DNA from: Rhizobium sp. BG4
Lineage (GTDB): Bacteria; Pseudomonadota; Alphaproteobacteria; Rhizobiales; Rhizobiaceae
Direction: 5' to 3'
NCBI RefSeq assembly: GCF_016864575.1
Contig: NZ_CP044125.1
Coordinates: forward strand, 3,082,001-3,146,000
Length of the DNA stretch: 64,000 bases
Position 1 is the first letter of the stretch. Each line of letters starts with the position of its first letter. Shown here in pieces: positions 43,482 through 53,101 of the stretch. A program made the position numbers and the translations under genes. The notes beneath the pieces were generated by a model, which saw only the letters and a list, made by a program, of their open reading frames with translations, was not told where the DNA came from and ran no database searches.

Positions 43482-44477
43482 CTACAGCGCCGAATTATCC
43501 TGCGCCTTCAGCTTGCCCCGCGCCTCGATCATCGGGATCGCCTCCGAATAGCTGACGCAGGCGACGTCGGCTCTATGGCAGACGTCGCTGACCAGCCGGT
43601 CGAGGGCCCGCCAGTAGGCGCCGCCGTTCATTTCGACGAAGTGGAAGCCGAGCTGGAGGGGGATGCGGTCGCCCGCATATTGCTTGTCGAAGGCTTCCTT
43701 GAAGGCGGCGTAGGAGCGCTCTTCGAAGGTCTTGCTGTCGGCGGCGTCTTCCTCGCCCTTGGAGTGGCGGACGAAGAGATTGTAGTCCATGCCGATGATC
43801 GGCCGGTCCTTGGGGCCTTCGGGGATCAGCGGCAGGCCGAAGCGGATGACGCCGTCTTCGACGACGGGCATGGCCGGTCCCTTGGTCACCAGGCTGGCGT
43901 CATAGGTGAAGCCAGCCTTCTTCTCGGCGGCGATCATGTCGCTACCTTCGCTGGCCGACAAATAGGGGGCGCGAAAACCCTTGATGCCGTGGTCGACGAG
44001 ATCCTGCCAGCCATCGGGCTCGGCGAGGCCGACGCCCTTCCAGGCATTCTTCAGCGTCGCCTTGAAGGTCGCATATTCTTCCGACCAGTCGGCGCTGCTC
44101 CACTGACGGCCGTCGAAATGGCCGCAGGCATGGCTTGAGATATCGTGCCCCTCGAGATGCGCGTGCCAGATATTGCCGAGGCGCTCGCGGATCTCGTCGT
44201 CGCTCTGGGCGAAGCCGACATTGGATTTTCCGCGTTTCTGATGAGGCGCTTGATAGGCTTTCTTCGCATCCTGATTCATCAGGAAGGTGCAGGACAGGAA
44301 ATAGGTGAAATGCGCGCCGTTGCGGGCTGCCATTTCGCGGCTCTTCTGCCAGAGCGCGTTGTCGTGGGCGCCGTCGAAGGAAATGATGACGAGCTGCTTC
44401 GGCTGATCGGCCGCCGAGGCGGCAGCGGGCAGGGCAACGGAAAGGGCGAGACAGGCAGAGGAAATGGAACGAAACAT
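43482..44477 (-). CDS. Secreted polysaccharide-deacetylase family protein
   Basis: A protein of 331 residues from ATG 44477, with a signal peptide (MFRSISSACLALSVALPAAASA). NodB-type motifs are ISFDGAHDNALW (Asp pair) and HDISSHACGHFDG (metal His). The family removes acetyl groups from surface sugars, but the exact substrate is unknown. A GTG at 44483 is an alternative start. Convergent with bacA. Confidence 0.82.
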   Translation of the reverse strand: MFRSISSACLALSVALPAAASAADQPKQLVIISFDGAHDNALWQKSREMAARNGAHFTYFLSCTFLMNQDAKKAYQAPHQKRGKSNVGFAQSDDEIRERLGNIWHAHLEGHDISSHACGHFDGRQWSSADWSEEYATFKATLKNAWKGVGLAEPDGWQDLVDHGIKGFRAPYLSASEGSDMIAAEKKAGFTYDASLVTKGPAMPVVEDGVIRFGLPLIPEGPKDRPIIGMDYNLFVRHSKGEEDAADSKTFEERSYAAFKEAFDKQYAGDRIPLQLGFHFVEMNGGAYWRALDRLVSDVCHRADVACVSYSEAIPMIEARGKLKAQDNSAL

Positions 44478-44601
44478 GGGCACCGCGACAATTTGTTTGC
44501 GGCTTTCCTGTTACAGAATTGCGGCGAAGCTGCGGTCTCGCTGGCATTTTTCCCGCCCAGCCGGTATCGAACATTGTTAGTTATCGATCAGGAATATCAT
44601 C

Positions 44602-45198
44602 ATGGCTTTGCTTGCCTTAAGTCTTGTTCTCTTTCTCGGCCTTCATCTTATCCGCGTCGTGGTGCCGGGGTTCCGGTTGGCGATGATCGACAAGTTCGGC
44701 AAGCCGGTCTGGATCGCCTTCCATTCGGTCGCCAGCATCCTGACGCTCGTCTTCGTTGCCTATGCCTTCGCCGCCGCCCGCAGCGAGCCGATCGGCATGC
44801 TCTACAATCCGCCTGCCGGCATGGCGCATCTGACGGTGACGCTGATGCTGATCGCCGTCATCTGTTTCGTCGCCGGCTTCCTGCCGGCCGGCCATATCCG
44901 GTCGAAGGCCAAGCACCCGGTGGTGCTTTCGGTGAAGATCTGGGCTCTGGCGCATCTCTTCTCGAATGGCGAGGCCTATTCGGTGCTGCTGTTTGCCGCT
45001 TTCCTCGCCTGGGGCGTCATCCTGCGCATCTCGCTGAAGCGGCGCCTGCGCCGCGGCGAGATCACGCTGCCGGTCTTCGTTTCGGCGAAATACGACCTCT
45101 ATGCCGTCGTCATCGGCGTCATCGTCTGGGCACTGATGATCTGGCGCGTGCATGAATGGCTGATCGGCGTCGCGCCGCTGCCGATGCTCGCTTCCTGA
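44602..45198 (+). CDS. NnrU family membrane protein
   Basis: A protein of 198 residues with about five to six membrane helices. The start LVLFLGLHLIRVVVPGFRLAMIDKFGKPVWIAFHSVAS and the GEAYSVLLFAAFLAWGVILRIS region are NnrU-like. NnrU was named for its place near nitric-oxide and nitrite reductase genes, but no denitrification gene is close here. Role unknown; inner membrane. Confidence 0.85.
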   Translation: MALLALSLVLFLGLHLIRVVVPGFRLAMIDKFGKPVWIAFHSVASILTLVFVAYAFAAARSEPIGMLYNPPAGMAHLTVTLMLIAVICFVAGFLPAGHIRSKAKHPVVLSVKIWALAHLFSNGEAYSVLLFAAFLAWGVILRISLKRRLRRGEITLPVFVSAKYDLYAVVIGVIVWALMIWRVHEWLIGVAPLPMLAS

Positions 45199-45245
45199 GG
45201 AATCTCAGATATCCCCCTTACATCGGCCGCAAAATGGAGTAGAAG

Positions 45246-45278
45246 GCCCAACAATATGCGAAAACGCATGAATTGGGC
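45246..45278 (+). terminator. Two-part stem-loop between the NnrU and YfgM-like genes
   Basis: GCCCAA (45246-45251) pairs with TTGGGC (45273-45278), and inside it ATGCG (45256-45260) pairs with CGCAT (45265-45269) around an AAAA loop. TTTCCC follows. It may terminate the nnrU transcript or be a leader structure of the next gene, whose ATG is 21 bases on. Confidence 0.45.
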
Positions 45279-45298
45279 TTTCCCTGCCGGAGACGAGA

Positions 45299-45982
45299 AT
45301 GGCATTCAACGACGACAGCTTCATTCGTGAAGTCAATGAGGAACTGCGTTCCGACCAGATGAAGGGCGCATGGCGCCGCTTTGGCCGCTACCTGATCGCG
45401 CTCGCCGTCCTGATCGTTCTCGGCACTGTCGGCTACAAGGTCTACCAGTACTGGGATGACAATGCGTCTTCCAGCACCGGCGACCAGTTCCTGGCGGCGA
45501 TGAAGCTCGCCGACGAGAACAAGAATGACGAGGCGCTCGCCGCTCTCGACAAGCTAAAGAAGGAAGGCCACGGCGCCTATCCGGTTCTCGCCCGCATGCG
45601 CGCAGCCACCGTGCTCGCCGCCAAGGGCGACAATGCCGGTGCCGTTGCCGCTTTCCAGACGATCGGCAAGGACCAGTCGGTTCCGGAAGCCGTCCGCAAT
45701 GCTGCCAAGCTGCGCGCCGGCTGGATGCTGATCGATACCGGCACCTATGACCAGGTCGTTGCCGAGCTGGAAGAGATGGCGATCCCCGCCAACGCCTTCC
45801 GCCATTCGGCCCGCGAAGCGCTCGGCATTGCCGCCTACAAGGCCGGCAACATGGCGCAGGCCCGCACCTGGTTCACCCAGATCACCGAAGATGCCGCGAG
45901 CCCGCGCAATGTTGCCAACCGCGCGCAGATGATGCTTGATAACATCACTGCGTCTGGCAAGGCGCCTGCCGCACAGGGCTGA
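45299..45982 (+). CDS. YfgM-like TPR membrane protein (TPR_21 family)
   Basis: A protein of 227 residues. One membrane helix (GRYLIALAVLIVLGTVGYKVYQY, about 28-50) leaves a long TPR-like domain in the periplasm (DEALAALDKLKKEGHGAYPVLARMRAATVLAAKGDNAGAVAAFQTI in two repeats). The position just before der matches the E. coli yfgM-bamB-der order, but bamB is missing here. YfgM is an accessory partner of the Sec translocon. GGAGACGAG precedes the ATG. Confidence 0.87.
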   Translation: MAFNDDSFIREVNEELRSDQMKGAWRRFGRYLIALAVLIVLGTVGYKVYQYWDDNASSSTGDQFLAAMKLADENKNDEALAALDKLKKEGHGAYPVLARMRAATVLAAKGDNAGAVAAFQTIGKDQSVPEAVRNAAKLRAGWMLIDTGTYDQVVAELEEMAIPANAFRHSAREALGIAAYKAGNMAQARTWFTQITEDAASPRNVANRAQMMLDNITASGKAPAAQG

Positions 45983-45997
45983 GTTTAAGGAAACCTG

Positions 45998-47416
45998 ATG
46001 AGTTTTACGGTCGCCATCGTCGGTCGCCCGAATGTCGGCAAGTCGACGCTTTTCAACCGCCTGGTTGGGAAGAAGCTGGCGCTTGTCGATGACACGCCAG
46101 GCGTTACCCGCGACCGCCGTCCCGGCGACGCGCGGCTGATGGGCCTGAATTTCACGATCATCGATACCGCCGGCCTCGAAGAGGCCGACGAGGAGAGCCT
46201 GCAGGGCCGCATGCGCGCGCAGACGGAAGCAGCGATCGACGAGGCAGATCTTTCGCTCTTCGTCGTCGATGCCAAAACCGGCCTAACGCCCGTCGACAAG
46301 GACCTGGCGGAGATGCTGCGCCGTCGCGGCAAACCGGTCGTGCTCGTCGCCAACAAGTCCGAAGCGCGCGGTTCCGATGGCGGCTTCTATGATGCCTTCA
46401 CGCTCGGCCTCGGCGAACCGACGCCGATCTCGGCCGAACACGGGCAGGGAATGCTCGATCTGCGCGACGCCATCGTCGAAGCGATCGGCAAGGACCGCGC
46501 CTATCCGCCGAAGGAAGACGTGGCCGAAACCAATGTCGACGTCCGCCACGAGCTGGAAGAGGACGAAGACTACGAGCCGGAATACGACGATACCAAGCCG
46601 CTGCGCGTGGCGATCGTCGGCCGTCCGAATGCCGGCAAGTCGACCCTGATCAACCGCTTCCTCGGCGAGGACCGTCTTCTGACCGGGCCGGAAGCGGGCA
46701 TCACCCGCGATTCCATCTCGGTCGAGTGGGACTGGCGCGGCCGCACCATCAAGATGTTCGATACGGCGGGCATGCGTCGCAAGGCGAAGGTCATCGAGAA
46801 GCTGGAGAAGCTTTCGGTTGCCGATACGCTGCGCGCCATTCGCTTTGCCGAACTTGTCGTCATCGTCTTCGATGCGACGATCCCGTTCGAGAAGCAAGAC
46901 CTGCACATCGTCGATCTGGTGCTGCGCGAGGGACGCGCCGCCGTTCTCGCCTTCAACAAGTGGGACATGATCGAGGATCAGCAGGCGGTACTTGCCGACC
47001 TGCGCGAAAAGACCGACCGGCTGCTGCCGCAGGCCCGCGGCATCCGCGCCGTGCCGATTTCCGGCCAGACCGGCCGCGGTCTCGACAAGCTGATGCAATC
47101 GATCATCGACACCGACAAGGTGTGGAACAAGCGCATCTCGACCGCCAAGCTCAACCGCTGGCTCGAGCAGCAGCAGGTCCAGCATCCGCCGCCCGCCGTC
47201 TCCGGCCGCCGCCTGAAGCTCAAGTATATGACGCAGGTCAAGGCCCGCCCGCCGGCCTTCATGATCTCCTGCACGCGCTCCGACGCGCTGCCGGAATCCT
47301 ACACGCGCTACCTGATCAACAGCCTGCGCGTCGACTTCGACATGCCGAGCGTGCCGATCCGCATTCACTACCGCGAGAAGGAAAACCCCTTCGAGGGGAA
47401 GAAGCGGCGGACTTAG
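45998..47416 (+). CDS. der: GTPase Der (EngA), ribosome biogenesis
   Basis: A protein of 472 residues with two tandem GTPase domains. The first P-loop GRPNVGKST is at residues 9-17 with [11 protein letters not shown] and NKSE. The second P-loop GRPNAGKST is near 208 with [11 protein letters not shown] and NKWDM. A KH-like C-terminal domain follows. Der is an essential factor in 50S subunit maturation. It begins 15 bases after the YfgM-like gene. Confidence 0.97.
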   Translation: MSFTVAIVGRPNVGKSTLFNRLVGKKLALVDDTPGVTRDRRPGDARLMGLNFTIIDTAGLEEADEESLQGRMRAQTEAAIDEADLSLFVVDAKTGLTPVDKDLAEMLRRRGKPVVLVANKSEARGSDGGFYDAFTLGLGEPTPISAEHGQGMLDLRDAIVEAIGKDRAYPPKEDVAETNVDVRHELEEDEDYEPEYDDTKPLRVAIVGRPNAGKSTLINRFLGEDRLLTGPEAGITRDSISVEWDWRGRTIKMFDTAGMRRKAKVIEKLEKLSVADTLRAIRFAELVVIVFDATIPFEKQDLHIVDLVLREGRAAVLAFNKWDMIEDQQAVLADLREKTDRLLPQARGIRAVPISGQTGRGLDKLMQSIIDTDKVWNKRISTAKLNRWLEQQQVQHPPPAVSGRRLKLKYMTQVKARPPAFMISCTRSDALPESYTRYLINSLRVDFDMPSVPIRIHYREKENPFEGKKRRT

Positions 47417-47437
47417 TCCCTTTGAGGTTGAGCGTGC

Positions 47438-47631
47438 AGCCCCCTCATCCGGCTGTCGCCACCCACCGGGGTCGAGCCGACGGTCTCGACCCGTCCTTCG
47501 GACCCCCGCTGGGAAGAAGGGAACTGCCGCACTCGCTCGCTTCCTCGAAACCTCAGAGATGGCACGCGGGAATCGCCTCAAGTCCCTTCTCCCCAGCGGG
47601 GAGAAGGTGCCCGGAGGGCGGATGAGGGGGC
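47438..47631. repeat. Palindromic intergenic element (GCCCCCTCATCCG family), long form
   Basis: Same build and about the same length as the element at 43245. It starts GCCCCCTCATCCGGCTGTCG and shares the inner segment CGAGCCGACGGTCTCGACCC. Its right arm ends GGATGAGGGGGC. It lies between the convergent der and MarR genes. Confidence 0.85.
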
Positions 47632-47651
47632 TACACCCGCTTCGCTCGCCG

Positions 47652-48089
47652 CTAAGCCGCACTCTTGTTCAGTGCATCCCTGAGCGCAATGATCTCGGCC
47701 CGTAGCCGTTTCAGCTGATCGAATTCGCTGCCGGTCGCATCGACGATGCAGTTCGGCACCGTTGCCGCCTTGGTTTTCAAGGCCTTGCCCTCATCGCTGA
47801 GCCTGATGACGACGACGCGTTCGTCTTCCTTGCTGCGCTCGCGGCGAATGAGGCCGGCCGCTTCCAGGCGCTTCAACAGCGGCGTCAGCGTGCTCGATTC
47901 CAGAAACAGCTTGTCGCCAATACCGCCGACGGTCTGGCCGTCTTCTTCCCATAGCGCCACCATGACCAGATATTGCGGATAGGTGAGGCCGAGCTCGTCG
48001 AGCAGGGGCTTATAGACGCGGTTCATCGCGTGGTTTGCCGTGTACATGGCAAAGCAGATGAAATTTTCGAGTTTCAGGTCGTCACTCAT
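47652..48089 (-). CDS. ohrR: MarR family regulator, OhrR-like
   Basis: A protein of 145 residues. ENFICFAMYTANHAMNRVYKPLLDELGLTYPQYLVMVALWEED (overall residues 8-51) has the reactive Cys of OhrR peroxide sensors at about residue 12. A second Cys appears in VPNCIVD, as in the 2-Cys type. The winged helix is VGGIGDKLFLESSTLTPLLKRLEAAGLI. The divergent target is an esterase gene and not the usual ohr, so the inducing signal may be an organic hydroperoxide or another electrophile. Confidence 0.87.
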   Translation of the reverse strand: MSDDLKLENFICFAMYTANHAMNRVYKPLLDELGLTYPQYLVMVALWEEDGQTVGGIGDKLFLESSTLTPLLKRLEAAGLIRRERSKEDERVVVIRLSDEGKALKTKAATVPNCIVDATGSEFDQLKRLRAEIIALRDALNKSAA

Positions 48090-48118
48090 GTGGGCATCTC
48101 CAGAACCGGATGAAATTA

Positions 48119-48204
48119 TATCGCGCGATAACTAATCGCAAGCGCTTATTTCGCATGCCGGCTATGCGTCAATTTTGATTGTGAGATAAATAATCGTGCG
48201 CGAT
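48119..48204. promoter_or_regulatory. Two palindromic OhrR/MarR operator candidates
   Basis: TATCGCGCGATA (48119-48130) is a perfect 12-bp palindrome 30 bases before the regulator start. ATCGTGCGCGAT (48193-48204) is a near palindrome of the same core, 43 bases before the esterase gene. Both lie in the shared divergent region. Confidence 0.6.
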
Positions 48205-48246
48205 ATAAAGCCGTGTTCACGACGAACCGCAACCGAAGAGGACAAG

Positions 48247-49263
48247 ATGATGTCGACCATCAAGATCGCACTTTCCGCAGCAACCATCCTGGCAGCCACG
48301 ACGCTCGGCGCCGCTGCCGACCCGGTTCTGGAACCGGCGACACAGAAGTTCATCGATGCGCTGGCTGGCTCCAAGCCGATCTATACGCTCTCGCCCGCCG
48401 ATGCCCGCAACGTGCTGGCCGGCGCCCAGAAGGGCGACGTCAAGAAACTCGCCGCGCAGGAAGAAAACCTGACGATCAAGGCTGGTCCCACCGGCGAGAT
48501 CAAGCTGCGTATCGTGCGTCCTGCTCATGCCAAGGGCCCGCTGCCTGTCGTGATGTATTTCCACGGTGGCGGATGGGTACTCGGCGACGCGGATACGCAT
48601 GACCGGCTGGTCCGCGAGATCGCCAATGGCGCCGATGCCGCTGTTGTTTTCGTCGATTACGAGCGGTCGCCCGAGGCCCGCTATCCCACCGCCATCGAAC
48701 AGGCCTATGCGGCAACCAAATATGTCGCCGAGCATGCCAAGCAGTTCAAGGTTGATGCCAGCCGCCTGGCAGTCGCAGGTGACAGCGTTGGCGGCAACAT
48801 GACGGCTGCGGTGACGCTGATGGCCAAGGAACGCGGTGGTCCCGCCATCGATCAGCAGGTGATGTTCTACCCGGTCACCGACGCGAATTTTGAGACCGGC
48901 TCCTACAACCAGTTCGCCAATGGTCCGTGGCTCACCAAGGATGCGATGAAGTGGTTCTGGAACGCCTATCTGCCTGATGAAGCCAAGCGCAAGGAGCCGA
49001 CCGCTTCGCCGCTACAGGCTTCGCTCGAGCAGCTGAACGGCCTGCCGCCGGCCCTGATCATCACCGATGAGAACGACGTGCTGCGCGACGAGGGCGAGGC
49101 CTATGGCCGCAAGCTCAGCCAGGCAGGCGTCAGGGTCACGTCGGTCCGCTTCAACGGCACCATCCATGACTTCGTATTGCTGAACGCCATCAGCGAAACA
49201 CCCGCCGTGCGCGGTGCGATCAAGCTTGCCAGCGATACGCTGCGGGCAGCGCTGCATCAGTAA
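48247..49263 (+). CDS. Exported alpha/beta hydrolase (HSL-type esterase)
   Basis: A protein of 338 residues from ATG 48247, with a signal peptide ending near AAA (about residue 24). Hormone-sensitive-lipase motifs: FHGGGWVLGD (oxyanion hole), AGDSVGGNM (Ser nucleophile), DENDVLRDEGEAY (Asp) and GTIHDF (His). It hydrolyses small esters in the periplasm. It is divergent from the OhrR-like regulator, with matching palindromes between them. Confidence 0.9.
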   Translation: MMSTIKIALSAATILAATTLGAAADPVLEPATQKFIDALAGSKPIYTLSPADARNVLAGAQKGDVKKLAAQEENLTIKAGPTGEIKLRIVRPAHAKGPLPVVMYFHGGGWVLGDADTHDRLVREIANGADAAVVFVDYERSPEARYPTAIEQAYAATKYVAEHAKQFKVDASRLAVAGDSVGGNMTAAVTLMAKERGGPAIDQQVMFYPVTDANFETGSYNQFANGPWLTKDAMKWFWNAYLPDEAKRKEPTASPLQASLEQLNGLPPALIITDENDVLRDEGEAYGRKLSQAGVRVTSVRFNGTIHDFVLLNAISETPAVRGAIKLASDTLRAALHQ

Positions 49264-49269
49264 GCGGCA

Positions 49270-50445
49270 TCAGGCGCCAGATTTCATCGGGCCGGCGGCA
49301 TCGCCGGCCTTTCTGCGTGGCAGCGTCTTGGCATATTGCCAGGCGCGCTTCCATTTCGGGGCGATGACGCCGTTGGCGGCGCGGATGTTGTTGATGAACT
49401 GCTGTGTCGCCGCTTCCCAGGAATAGGTGAGCGCCAGTTCGCGGGCCTTGTCACGCGAGGCGGAAAGGGCCGCAAGGCACGCGGCGCGCAGGTCCTCGTC
49501 CAATACGCCGACTTCGCCTTCGTCTCCGATAATGTCGAGCGGGCCGGTGACCGGGTAGGCGGCGACGGGGACGCCGGATGCCAGCGCCTCGAGGATCGTG
49601 TTGCCGAAGGTGTCGGTCAGCGACGGGAAGACGAAGACGTCGGCCTGGGCGTAGATATTGGCCAGTTCCGTGCCGAATTTCAAACCGGTGAAAAGCACGT
49701 CGGGATAGCGCTTGGAAAGCTCGGCGCGCGCAGGGCCATCGCCGACGACGACCTTGGAGCCGGGGAGATCGAGATCGAGGAAGGCCGGGAGGTTCTTTTC
49801 GAGCGCGACGCGGCCGACGGTCATAAAGACGGGGCGCCGCAGGCCGAAAGGCTTTTCCTCGAGTTCGGCCGGATGAAACTGCGAGGCGTCGATGCCGCGG
49901 CTCCAGGGCATCAGGTTACGGATGCCTTTTTCCGAGAGTTCGCGTGCCAGGCTGGGCGTCGCCACCATGCAGCCGGCGCCGGAATTGTGGAACCACTTCA
50001 CGAAAGCATAAAGCCAGCTTTTCGGCACCGGCAGGCGGGCCGAGACATATTCCGGGAAGCGGGTGTGATAGCTGGTGGAGAAGGGCATGCGGTTCTTCAG
50101 GCACCAGCGCCGGGCGGTCAGCCCGAGCGGGCCTTCAGTGGCGATGTGGACATAGGACGGCTTGTGTTTTTCGATCTCGCGGGCGACGCGGCGGTAGCTG
50201 GTGATCGACAAGCGAATCTCGGGATAGGTCGGGCACGGAATGCTGTTGAACCGCTCCGGCGTCACCATCGACACGTCGACGCCCATCCGGGCGAGCTCGC
50301 GATTGGTGTTCTCGATCGAGCGCACGACGCCATTGACCTGCGGATGCCAGGCATCGGTGACGATGACAAGCCGCTCAGGCACCGCGCCCGGGGCGGCATT
50401 CGCCCAGCTCTCGCCAGTCAGGCTCTTCGAAGGATGTTGAAGCAT
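49270..50445 (-). CDS. Glycosyltransferase family 4 protein
   Basis: A protein of 391 residues from ATG 50445, which has a GGAAACGGGA site. The GT4 N-terminal domain (RLVIVTDAWHPQVNGVVRSIENTNRELARMG) and C-terminal donor site (DVFVFPSLTDTFGNTILEALASGVPVAAYPV) resemble the MgtA/PimB-like enzymes that glycosylate diacylglycerol or other lipids. A longer in-frame start at 50490 has no ribosome site. Nearby genes give no pathway. Confidence 0.88.
   Translation of the reverse strand: MLQHPSKSLTGESWANAAPGAVPERLVIVTDAWHPQVNGVVRSIENTNRELARMGVDVSMVTPERFNSIPCPTYPEIRLSITSYRRVAREIEKHKPSYVHIATEGPLGLTARRWCLKNRMPFSTSYHTRFPEYVSARLPVPKSWLYAFVKWFHNSGAGCMVATPSLARELSEKGIRNLMPWSRGIDASQFHPAELEEKPFGLRRPVFMTVGRVALEKNLPAFLDLDLPGSKVVVGDGPARAELSKRYPDVLFTGLKFGTELANIYAQADVFVFPSLTDTFGNTILEALASGVPVAAYPVTGPLDIIGDEGEVGVLDEDLRAACLAALSASRDKARELALTYSWEAATQQFINNIRAANGVIAPKWKRAWQYAKTLPRRKAGDAAGPMKSGA
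49290..49312 (+). terminator. Terminator of the esterase gene
   Basis: GGCCGGCG, loop GCAT, CGCCGGCC, then TTTCTG: an 8-bp GC-rich stem followed by T residues. It lies 26 bases after the esterase stop, inside the 3' end of the convergent glycosyltransferase gene. Confidence 0.6.
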
Positions 50446-50577
50446 ATCCCGTTTCCATCCAGGCCGCCGGCTTCGGCGGACACGACCCAAGGCGGGGACA
50501 GCAAGCCGATTCCCGCGTGCCTCCTATTTTGAGGCCTCTCCGTGATGGATTTATTACAGGGCTGTGGACGTGCTCTC

Positions 50578-51489
50578 TCAGAGCCCGAGCTTGTCCTTCG
50601 GCACCAGCGCGCCGTGCTCGCTGACGACGCGGGCGGCGACTTTGGCGGCGAAGCGGGCGCTTTGTTCGGCGTCTTTGGTTTCCAGGTACTTGGCCAGGAA
50701 GGAGCCGTTGAAGCTGTCGCCGGCGCTGGTCGTGTCGACGACGGTCTCGACCTTTTCGGCGGGCACGAGCGAGCGATTGCCTTCGAAATCGAGCGTCGCG
50801 CCGTCGGCGCCGTTCTTGACGACGATGTTGGGAGCGCCGAGGGCGCGGTAGCGCTGGATCGTCGCCTCGATCGAATCGTCGCCGAAATGCGAGGCCTCGT
50901 CGTCGAAGCTCGGCATCACCAGCGTCGAGGAGCGGGCGCCCTCGCTGATGACGGTATGCATCACGTCATAGCTCGACCAGAGGCGCGGGCGGATGTTCGG
51001 GTCGAAGACCACGAACTTTCCGGCGGCCTTGGCACGGCGGGTTTCGGCGAGCAGGGTGTCGACGTCCTCGCGCGGCAGGATGGCAAGCGTGATGCCGGAG
51101 AAATAGACGACATCGGAGGCTTCGACCGCCTCTCGCAGATAATCGGGATCGGCGGCGAGCTGCTTGGCGGCGGAGCTGTCGCGCCAGTAGCTGAAGGAGC
51201 GCTCGCCGTTCCTGAGGTTGATCATGTAAAGGCCGGGCGCCTTGCCCTTGATGCGGCGGATATAGGAGGTGCCGATGCCGTGGCTGTCGAAGAAGGCGGC
51301 CATCTCGTCGGACATGGCGTCATCGCCGAGTGCGGTGAAATAATCGACGGTCCAGGAGGAGGGCATGCAGGCGCGGGCATACCAGGCGGTGTTCAGCGTA
51401 TCGCCGGCAAAGCCCTTTCTCAGCAGGCCGTCACCGGCCTGCGACAGCTCCACCATGCATTCACCGATCGAAAGAAAGCGTCCGCTCAA
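50578..51489 (-). CDS. kdgK: 2-dehydro-3-deoxygluconate kinase (PfkB family)
   Basis: A protein of 303 residues. The start is TTG 51489 with GGGAGG a few bases before it, and MSGRFLSIGECMVELSQ is the usual KdgK opening. The PfkB signature near the end is TSAGDSFNGSFLAKYLE, with the catalytic Asp. It phosphorylates KDG in the Entner-Doudoroff-type catabolism of sugar acids. No kdgA neighbour is seen. Confidence 0.9.
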   Translation of the reverse strand: MSGRFLSIGECMVELSQAGDGLLRKGFAGDTLNTAWYARACMPSSWTVDYFTALGDDAMSDEMAAFFDSHGIGTSYIRRIKGKAPGLYMINLRNGERSFSYWRDSSAAKQLAADPDYLREAVEASDVVYFSGITLAILPREDVDTLLAETRRAKAAGKFVVFDPNIRPRLWSSYDVMHTVISEGARSSTLVMPSFDDEASHFGDDSIEATIQRYRALGAPNIVVKNGADGATLDFEGNRSLVPAEKVETVVDTTSAGDSFNGSFLAKYLETKDAEQSARFAAKVAARVVSEHGALVPKDKLGL

Positions 51490-51584
51490 ATCAGCCTCCC
51501 GGAAATCTCAAGCGTCTGCTGCTTACGCGCAGCGGACCGGGGTGGCAAGCCATCCCTGGGGTGGCAAGCGCACAGAACGCGCAA

Positions 51585-51607
51585 ACGGCCCGCTTTGAGC
51601 GGGCCGT
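51585..51607 (-). terminator. Terminator of the small secreted protein gene
   Basis: ACGGCCCGC (51585-51593) and GCGGGCCGT (51599-51607) form a perfect 9-bp stem with a 5-base loop. On the minus strand it lies 27 bases past the stop of the gene at 51635 and is followed by TTTGCG. Confidence 0.65.
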
Positions 51608-51634
51608 CCGTATTCTCTCGCGTCTTCTCGGGGC

Positions 51635-51976
51635 TTAGCCGATTTCCGGGCAACCGCGGCGGTTGGCGAAGGTGATGCGGTCCGGGCCGCCGCGCGTCCA
51701 GCCGCGGACGGTGACGCTGCGATCGGTGACGCGGACCACTTCGGCGCGGCGGAAGCCGGCGTCGCGGGCGGCGTAGACGGCCTCGCGCGGGCTGCAGCCG
51801 CGGCGGAAATCGCGGTCGCCATAGCGGTCGCGATCCCTGTCACGGTCGTAGATGCGCACACCATCGGGGCCGATGCGGAACTGGACGTCCTGCGCCTGCG
51901 CAAAGCTGACGGGCAGCGCGACGCTGCCGAGGGTGAGAGCCAGCGCCAGGCCAGCATTGGAGATGAGTTTCAGCAT
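51635..51976 (-). CDS. Small secreted protein with Asp/Arg repeat, function unknown
   Basis: A protein of 113 residues from ATG 51976 (GGAGGAAAAC before it). A signal peptide ends at about AQA (residue 29). The mature protein holds an Asp-Arg repeat (YDRDRDRDRYGDRDFRRG) and a PepSY-like tail (SPREAVYAARDAGFRRAEVVRVTDRSV). I recognise it only as a conserved rhizobial hypothetical protein. Periplasmic. Confidence 0.8.
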   Translation of the reverse strand: MLKLISNAGLALALTLGSVALPVSFAQAQDVQFRIGPDGVRIYDRDRDRDRYGDRDFRRGCSPREAVYAARDAGFRRAEVVRVTDRSVTVRGWTRGGPDRITFANRRGCPEIG

Positions 51977-52125
51977 GTTTTCCTCCATTTCGGAGCCCTA
52001 CCAAGACCCGGAACATGTCGTTTTACGGAGGAGGAACTGCCCCGGAGCGAAAAATGTTCCGCTCCGGGGCATGCACTGGAGCATGCCGCGTGTTGCGCGC
52101 AGCAGCCGCCAGGGCGGACGCGATA

Positions 52126-53101
52126 TCAGCGATCCATGTGGTAGCAGGCGGCCGTCTGGTTCGGCCGGACCTGCTCTGTCGGCGGCATTTCCGTGCGACA
52201 GATGTCGGTCGCCTTCCAGCAGCGGGGCGAGAAGACGCAGCCCTTCGGCGGGTTCAGCGGCGAGGGCGGATCGCCCTGCAGCAGGATGCGCTTGCGCTGG
52301 CGGGCAAGCTTCGGATCCGGGATCGGAGCAGCCGAGAACAGCGCCTGCGTATAGGGATGCGCCGGGTTTTCGAACACCGTGGCGCAATCGCCGGCTTCGA
52401 CCACCTTGCCGAGATAGAGCACCAGCACGTCATCGGAGATCAAGCGCACGACCGAGAGGTCATGGCTGATGAAGATCAGCGTCAGGCCGAACTCCTTGCG
52501 CAGCTTGCGCAGCAGCGTGATGACCTGGCCCTGGATCGACACGTCGAGGGCCGAGACCGGCTCGTCGCAGATGATCAGCTTCGGCTTGGTGACGACGGCG
52601 CGGGCAATGCCGATACGCTGCGCCTGGCCGCCCGAAAACTCGTGCGGGTAGCGGTTGATCATTTCCGGCACGAGGCCGACGGCACTCATGATCTCGCGGA
52701 CGCGCTCCAGGCGCTGGGCCTTGGAGAGCTTCGGCTCGAACACGGTCAGCGGTTCGGCGATGATATCGCCCACCGTCATGCGCGGATCGAGCGAGGCGAT
52801 CGGATCCTGGAAGATGATCTGCATGTCGCGGCGTGCGGCGCGCATTTCTTCTTCGGAGAGATCGAGCAGGTTGCGGCCCTGCCAGAGGATGCGGCCCTTC
52901 TGGGAGGTCAGCAGGCGCAGGATCGAGCGGCCGAGCGTGGACTTGCCACAGCCGGATTCGCCAACGATGCCGAGCGTGCGGCCTTCCTTGAGGTCGAAGC
53001 TCACATTGTTGACCGCCGTCAGCATGACCGGCGGCTTGAAGAAGCCCTTGGCGGGCAGTTCGAACTGGGTCGTCAGGTTTTCGACCCGAAGCAGGGAACG
53101 G

